64,000 nucleotides of DNA from Opitutales bacterium (GTDB lineage: Bacteria; Verrucomicrobiota; Verrucomicrobiia; Opitutales; JABSRG01): the NCBI GenBank assembly GCA_028280845.1, contig JANQKZ010000038.1, positions 62,001 to 126,000 on the forward strand. Reading direction: 5' to 3'. The position numbers and the translations under genes are program-made. Each line of letters begins with the position of its first letter. The stretch's first letter is position 1. Under the pieces are notes generated by a model. It made no database searches. It was not told the origin of the DNA and saw only the letters and a program-made list of their open reading frames with translations. Of this stretch, positions 62,223-64,000 are shown in pieces.

Positions 62223-63122
62223 ATGCTGCACGAAGGAGAAATCGAAGTAGATCAATCCGCTGTTCGTCAGCTGATTGCAGACCAGTTTCCCCAGTGGAAC
62301 GCCTTCCCGCTGGAGCAGGTTGAATCCGAAGGGACAAGCAATGTCCTCTTTCGAATCGGGGACGAATGGATTGCCCGGTTTCCCCGAACCCGGGGGGCCG
62401 CAGAGCAAATAGAAAAGGAATGGGCCTGGTTACCCTATTTAGCAAAACAGCTCCCCCTCCGAATCCCGACTCCCGTCGCTCAAGGTGCCCCCCAGGACCG
62501 CTTTCCTCAAATCTGGTCGATTTACCAATGGCTGGAAGGGAACGCCTTCCCGGAATCCGGCGATATTGTACAGCCCGAATTCGCAAAGGACCTGGCCAGG
62601 TTTATCCGGTGCCTGCAGAGCATTGACACAAAGGGAGGTCCTGCCCCGGGATCTCACAATTTCTATCGAGGTACTCCGCTCCGCTCGCGCGACAGACCCA
62701 CCCGGGAAGCGATTCGTACCCTCAGCGGAAAGATTGATGAAAAGGCAGTCACCGCAGCCTGGGAAACCGCTCTCCTCGCCCCGGAAGACAACAATCCTAC
62801 ATGGATACATGGGGACCTGTTACCCGGAAATCTGCTTTTTGATCACGGGCGATTGACTGGCGTGATCGATTTCGGGGGCTTGGGCGTCGGCGACCCGGCG
62901 TGTGATTTGATGCCGGCATGGAATTTTTTCGCCCCGGAGACCCGGCAGATTTTCCGTAAGAGCCTGGAGGTCAACGAAACCGCCTGGGTTCGGGGACGAG
63001 GTTGGGCACTGTCTCAGGCGCTGATTTACATCCCCTACTACCTTGGTAAACGACCCCAAGGCGTTTCCCATGCATTCCGTGTGATCGATGAAATTGTTGC
63101 CGAACAGCAGAGCGAGGTCTAA
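62223..63122 (+). CDS. Aminoglycoside phosphotransferase-family (APH/ChoK-like) kinase
   Basis: 299 residues from ATG 62223 (MLHEGEIEVDQSAVRQLI), preferred over a frame that begins inside the methyltransferase. Catalytic signatures of the APH/choline-kinase fold: WIHGDLLPGNLLF (Brenner HGDLxxxN) and GVIDFGGLGVGDPACDLMPAWNFF (the DFG-like metal site), with an ATP-binding start NVLFRIGDEWIARFPR. Members phosphorylate aminoglycosides, macrolides, homoserine or choline; the substrate cannot be told from this sequence alone. Confidence 0.9.
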   Translation: MLHEGEIEVDQSAVRQLIADQFPQWNAFPLEQVESEGTSNVLFRIGDEWIARFPRTRGAAEQIEKEWAWLPYLAKQLPLRIPTPVAQGAPQDRFPQIWSIYQWLEGNAFPESGDIVQPEFAKDLARFIRCLQSIDTKGGPAPGSHNFYRGTPLRSRDRPTREAIRTLSGKIDEKAVTAAWETALLAPEDNNPTWIHGDLLPGNLLFDHGRLTGVIDFGGLGVGDPACDLMPAWNFFAPETRQIFRKSLEVNETAWVRGRGWALSQALIYIPYYLGKRPQGVSHAFRVIDEIVAEQQSEV

Positions 63123-63180
63123 CCCATGGATAAACCCAAACGCTAACCACATCGGATCATCCGAGACATTCGACAGAAAA

Positions 63181-63615
63181 ATGGAATCAAGAATCAGCAT
63201 AATAACCCTCGGCGTATCAGACCTGGATCGATCAATTCGTTTTTACCGGGATGGCCTTGGATTCAGGACGAAGGCAAACGAAGGGGATGATATCGCTTTC
63301 TTCGGTCTCAACGGGACGGCACTCGCTCTATACCCATTGGAAAAACTTGCGGAAGATATCGGTCCGGATATTCGGCCATCCCCTTCTGGCTTTTCAGGAG
63401 TCACGATTGCTCATAATGTTCGTAACAAGTGTGAAGTAGCAGCTGTGCTCAGTTTGGCTGAAAAATCCGGAGGTGTAGTCGTAAAGCAAGCCCAAGATGT
63501 ATTCTGGGGCGGGCACAGCGGTTATTTCACCGATCCGGACGGTTACTACTGGGAAGTTGCCTGGGCTCCGAAAGCTACTTTCGATGAAAATGGAAACCTT
63601 GAGTTTGAGGGCTGA
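63181..63615 (+). CDS. VOC family protein
   Basis: 144 residues from ATG 63181. Two beta-alpha-beta-beta-beta modules: ISIITLGVSDLDRSIRFYRDGLGFRTK and SGYFTDPDGYYWEVAWAP (the DPDG-x-x-W end of the metal-binding VOC module). A likely glyoxalase-, fosfomycin-resistance- or dioxygenase-type enzyme, substrate unknown. It lies 59 bases after the APH-like gene. Confidence 0.9.
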   Translation: MESRISIITLGVSDLDRSIRFYRDGLGFRTKANEGDDIAFFGLNGTALALYPLEKLAEDIGPDIRPSPSGFSGVTIAHNVRNKCEVAAVLSLAEKSGGVVVKQAQDVFWGGHSGYFTDPDGYYWEVAWAPKATFDENGNLEFEG

Positions 63616-63758
63616 GCGTGAATCGAACAAGCAGTTGGAGCCCAAAAATGTCTTCAAAACCACTTATCCTTAACAGATTTCTTCTTGCGCAAACAGGTCT
63701 CACCTAACATCCTCCTTACAGGGCCAAAGGGGCCGGTTATTCGCTTAAGCTACCAATT

Positions 63759-64000
63759 ATGAAGATAGTTAGACTTTTCTTATTCTATTTTGTTTCGGCT
63801 CTTCTGTCTTCGATTTCGTTGTCAGCGATAGTGACTCTATATAGCGAGAACTTCCAGGGTATGACCGTAGGAAATCCTCCTGTTGGCTGGACGGACACTA
63901 CCGCCAACGACTCTTTTGCGGAAGTAGTCAATAATCCATCGGCGAGCGGTATCAATACCAGCACGCGGGTGTTAGGATTTACCGACACAGGTTTCACTAA
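63759..64000 (+). CDS. Secreted protein, 3' end beyond the window
   Basis: At least 80 residues, open to the window edge. A clear signal peptide (IVRLFLFYFVSALLSSISLSA) is followed by LYSENFQGMTVGNPPVGWTDTTANDSFAEVV, an opening typical of large secreted beta-rich proteins (LamG-, or PEP-CTERM-like). The C-terminal sorting signal that would decide the type is not in the window. Confidence 0.7.
   Translation, partial: MKIVRLFLFYFVSALLSSISLSAIVTLYSENFQGMTVGNPPVGWTDTTANDSFAEVVNNPSASGINTSTRVLGFTDTGFT

Overview
This is a bacterial chromosome segment of roughly 55% G+C with a dense, mostly housekeeping gene content. The window has no rRNA or taxonomic marker gene, so the assignment is inferred. A complete Psp (phage-shock) envelope-stress cluster with its own sigma-54 activator, a GbsR-type regulator, an Omp85-type barrel and an OmpH/Skp-like chaperone (so an outer membrane), Tat-dependent and PQQ-dependent secreted oxidoreductases and weak Shine-Dalgarno use together fit a Gram-negative member of the PVC group. 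Verrucomicrobiota (Opitutia-like) is my best guess, at about even odds.

Layout. 1-2.5 kb: pspF (cut by the window edge) divergent from pspA-pspB-like-pspC, with a textbook -24/-12 promoter before pspA and a hairpin terminator after pspC. 2.7-3.8 kb: a histidine kinase with a cyclic-nucleotide-type sensor. 3.9-12.2 kb, minus strand: one long amino-acid operon, serA-plsY-hom-lysC-thrC-cimA-cytochrome c, that makes serine, homoserine, threonine and the citramalate precursor of isoleucine. 12.5-16.1 kb, plus strand: an alpha/beta hydrolase, ffh (signal recognition particle) and ald (alanine dehydrogenase). 16.1-26.4 kb, minus strand: an ABC-2 exporter with trpF, a membrane protein with a cobA-hemD fusion and hemC (tetrapyrrole synthesis), ilvC and ilvN (branched-chain amino acids), a STAS-like protein, tRNA-Val and asd. 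asd supplies the aspartate semialdehyde used by hom in the upstream operon.

26.4-34.6 kb holds the most unusual locus. A GTP-dependent phosphoenolpyruvate carboxykinase (pckG) lies beside a GbsR/MarR-type regulator and a 1160-residue protein. That large protein carries PEPCK-like lysine, histidine and P-loop motifs and fits the size of the rare pyrophosphate-dependent PEPCK. Two PEPCKs with different phosphate donors around one regulator suggest local control of the PEP/oxaloacetate node. 34.8-45.9 kb contains small lipoproteins, a GreA/B-like factor, an OmpH/Skp-like chaperone, a PQQ dehydrogenase with a cytochrome c domain set into its propeller, two Hsp20 proteins and a CbpA-type DnaJ (Hsp20 behind a second candidate sigma-54 promoter), tRNA-Arg followed by a 174-bp tandem repeat that copies the tRNA 3' end, and an Omp85-like barrel.

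45.9-56.6 kb encodes a PafA-like phosphatase, a Tat-exported aldo/keto reductase, two MFS transporters, an M23 peptidase, a PPP-type phosphoesterase, an isochorismatase-like hydrolase and MgtE. From 57.5 kb to the right edge the character changes. All genes are small and on the plus strand, they are typical accessory cargo (addiction-module antitoxin with a broken toxin, DUF2200, Nudix, VOC, P-loop kinase, GNAT, methyltransferase, APH-type phosphotransferase), and they are spaced like single-gene cassettes. The window ends inside a secreted protein gene.
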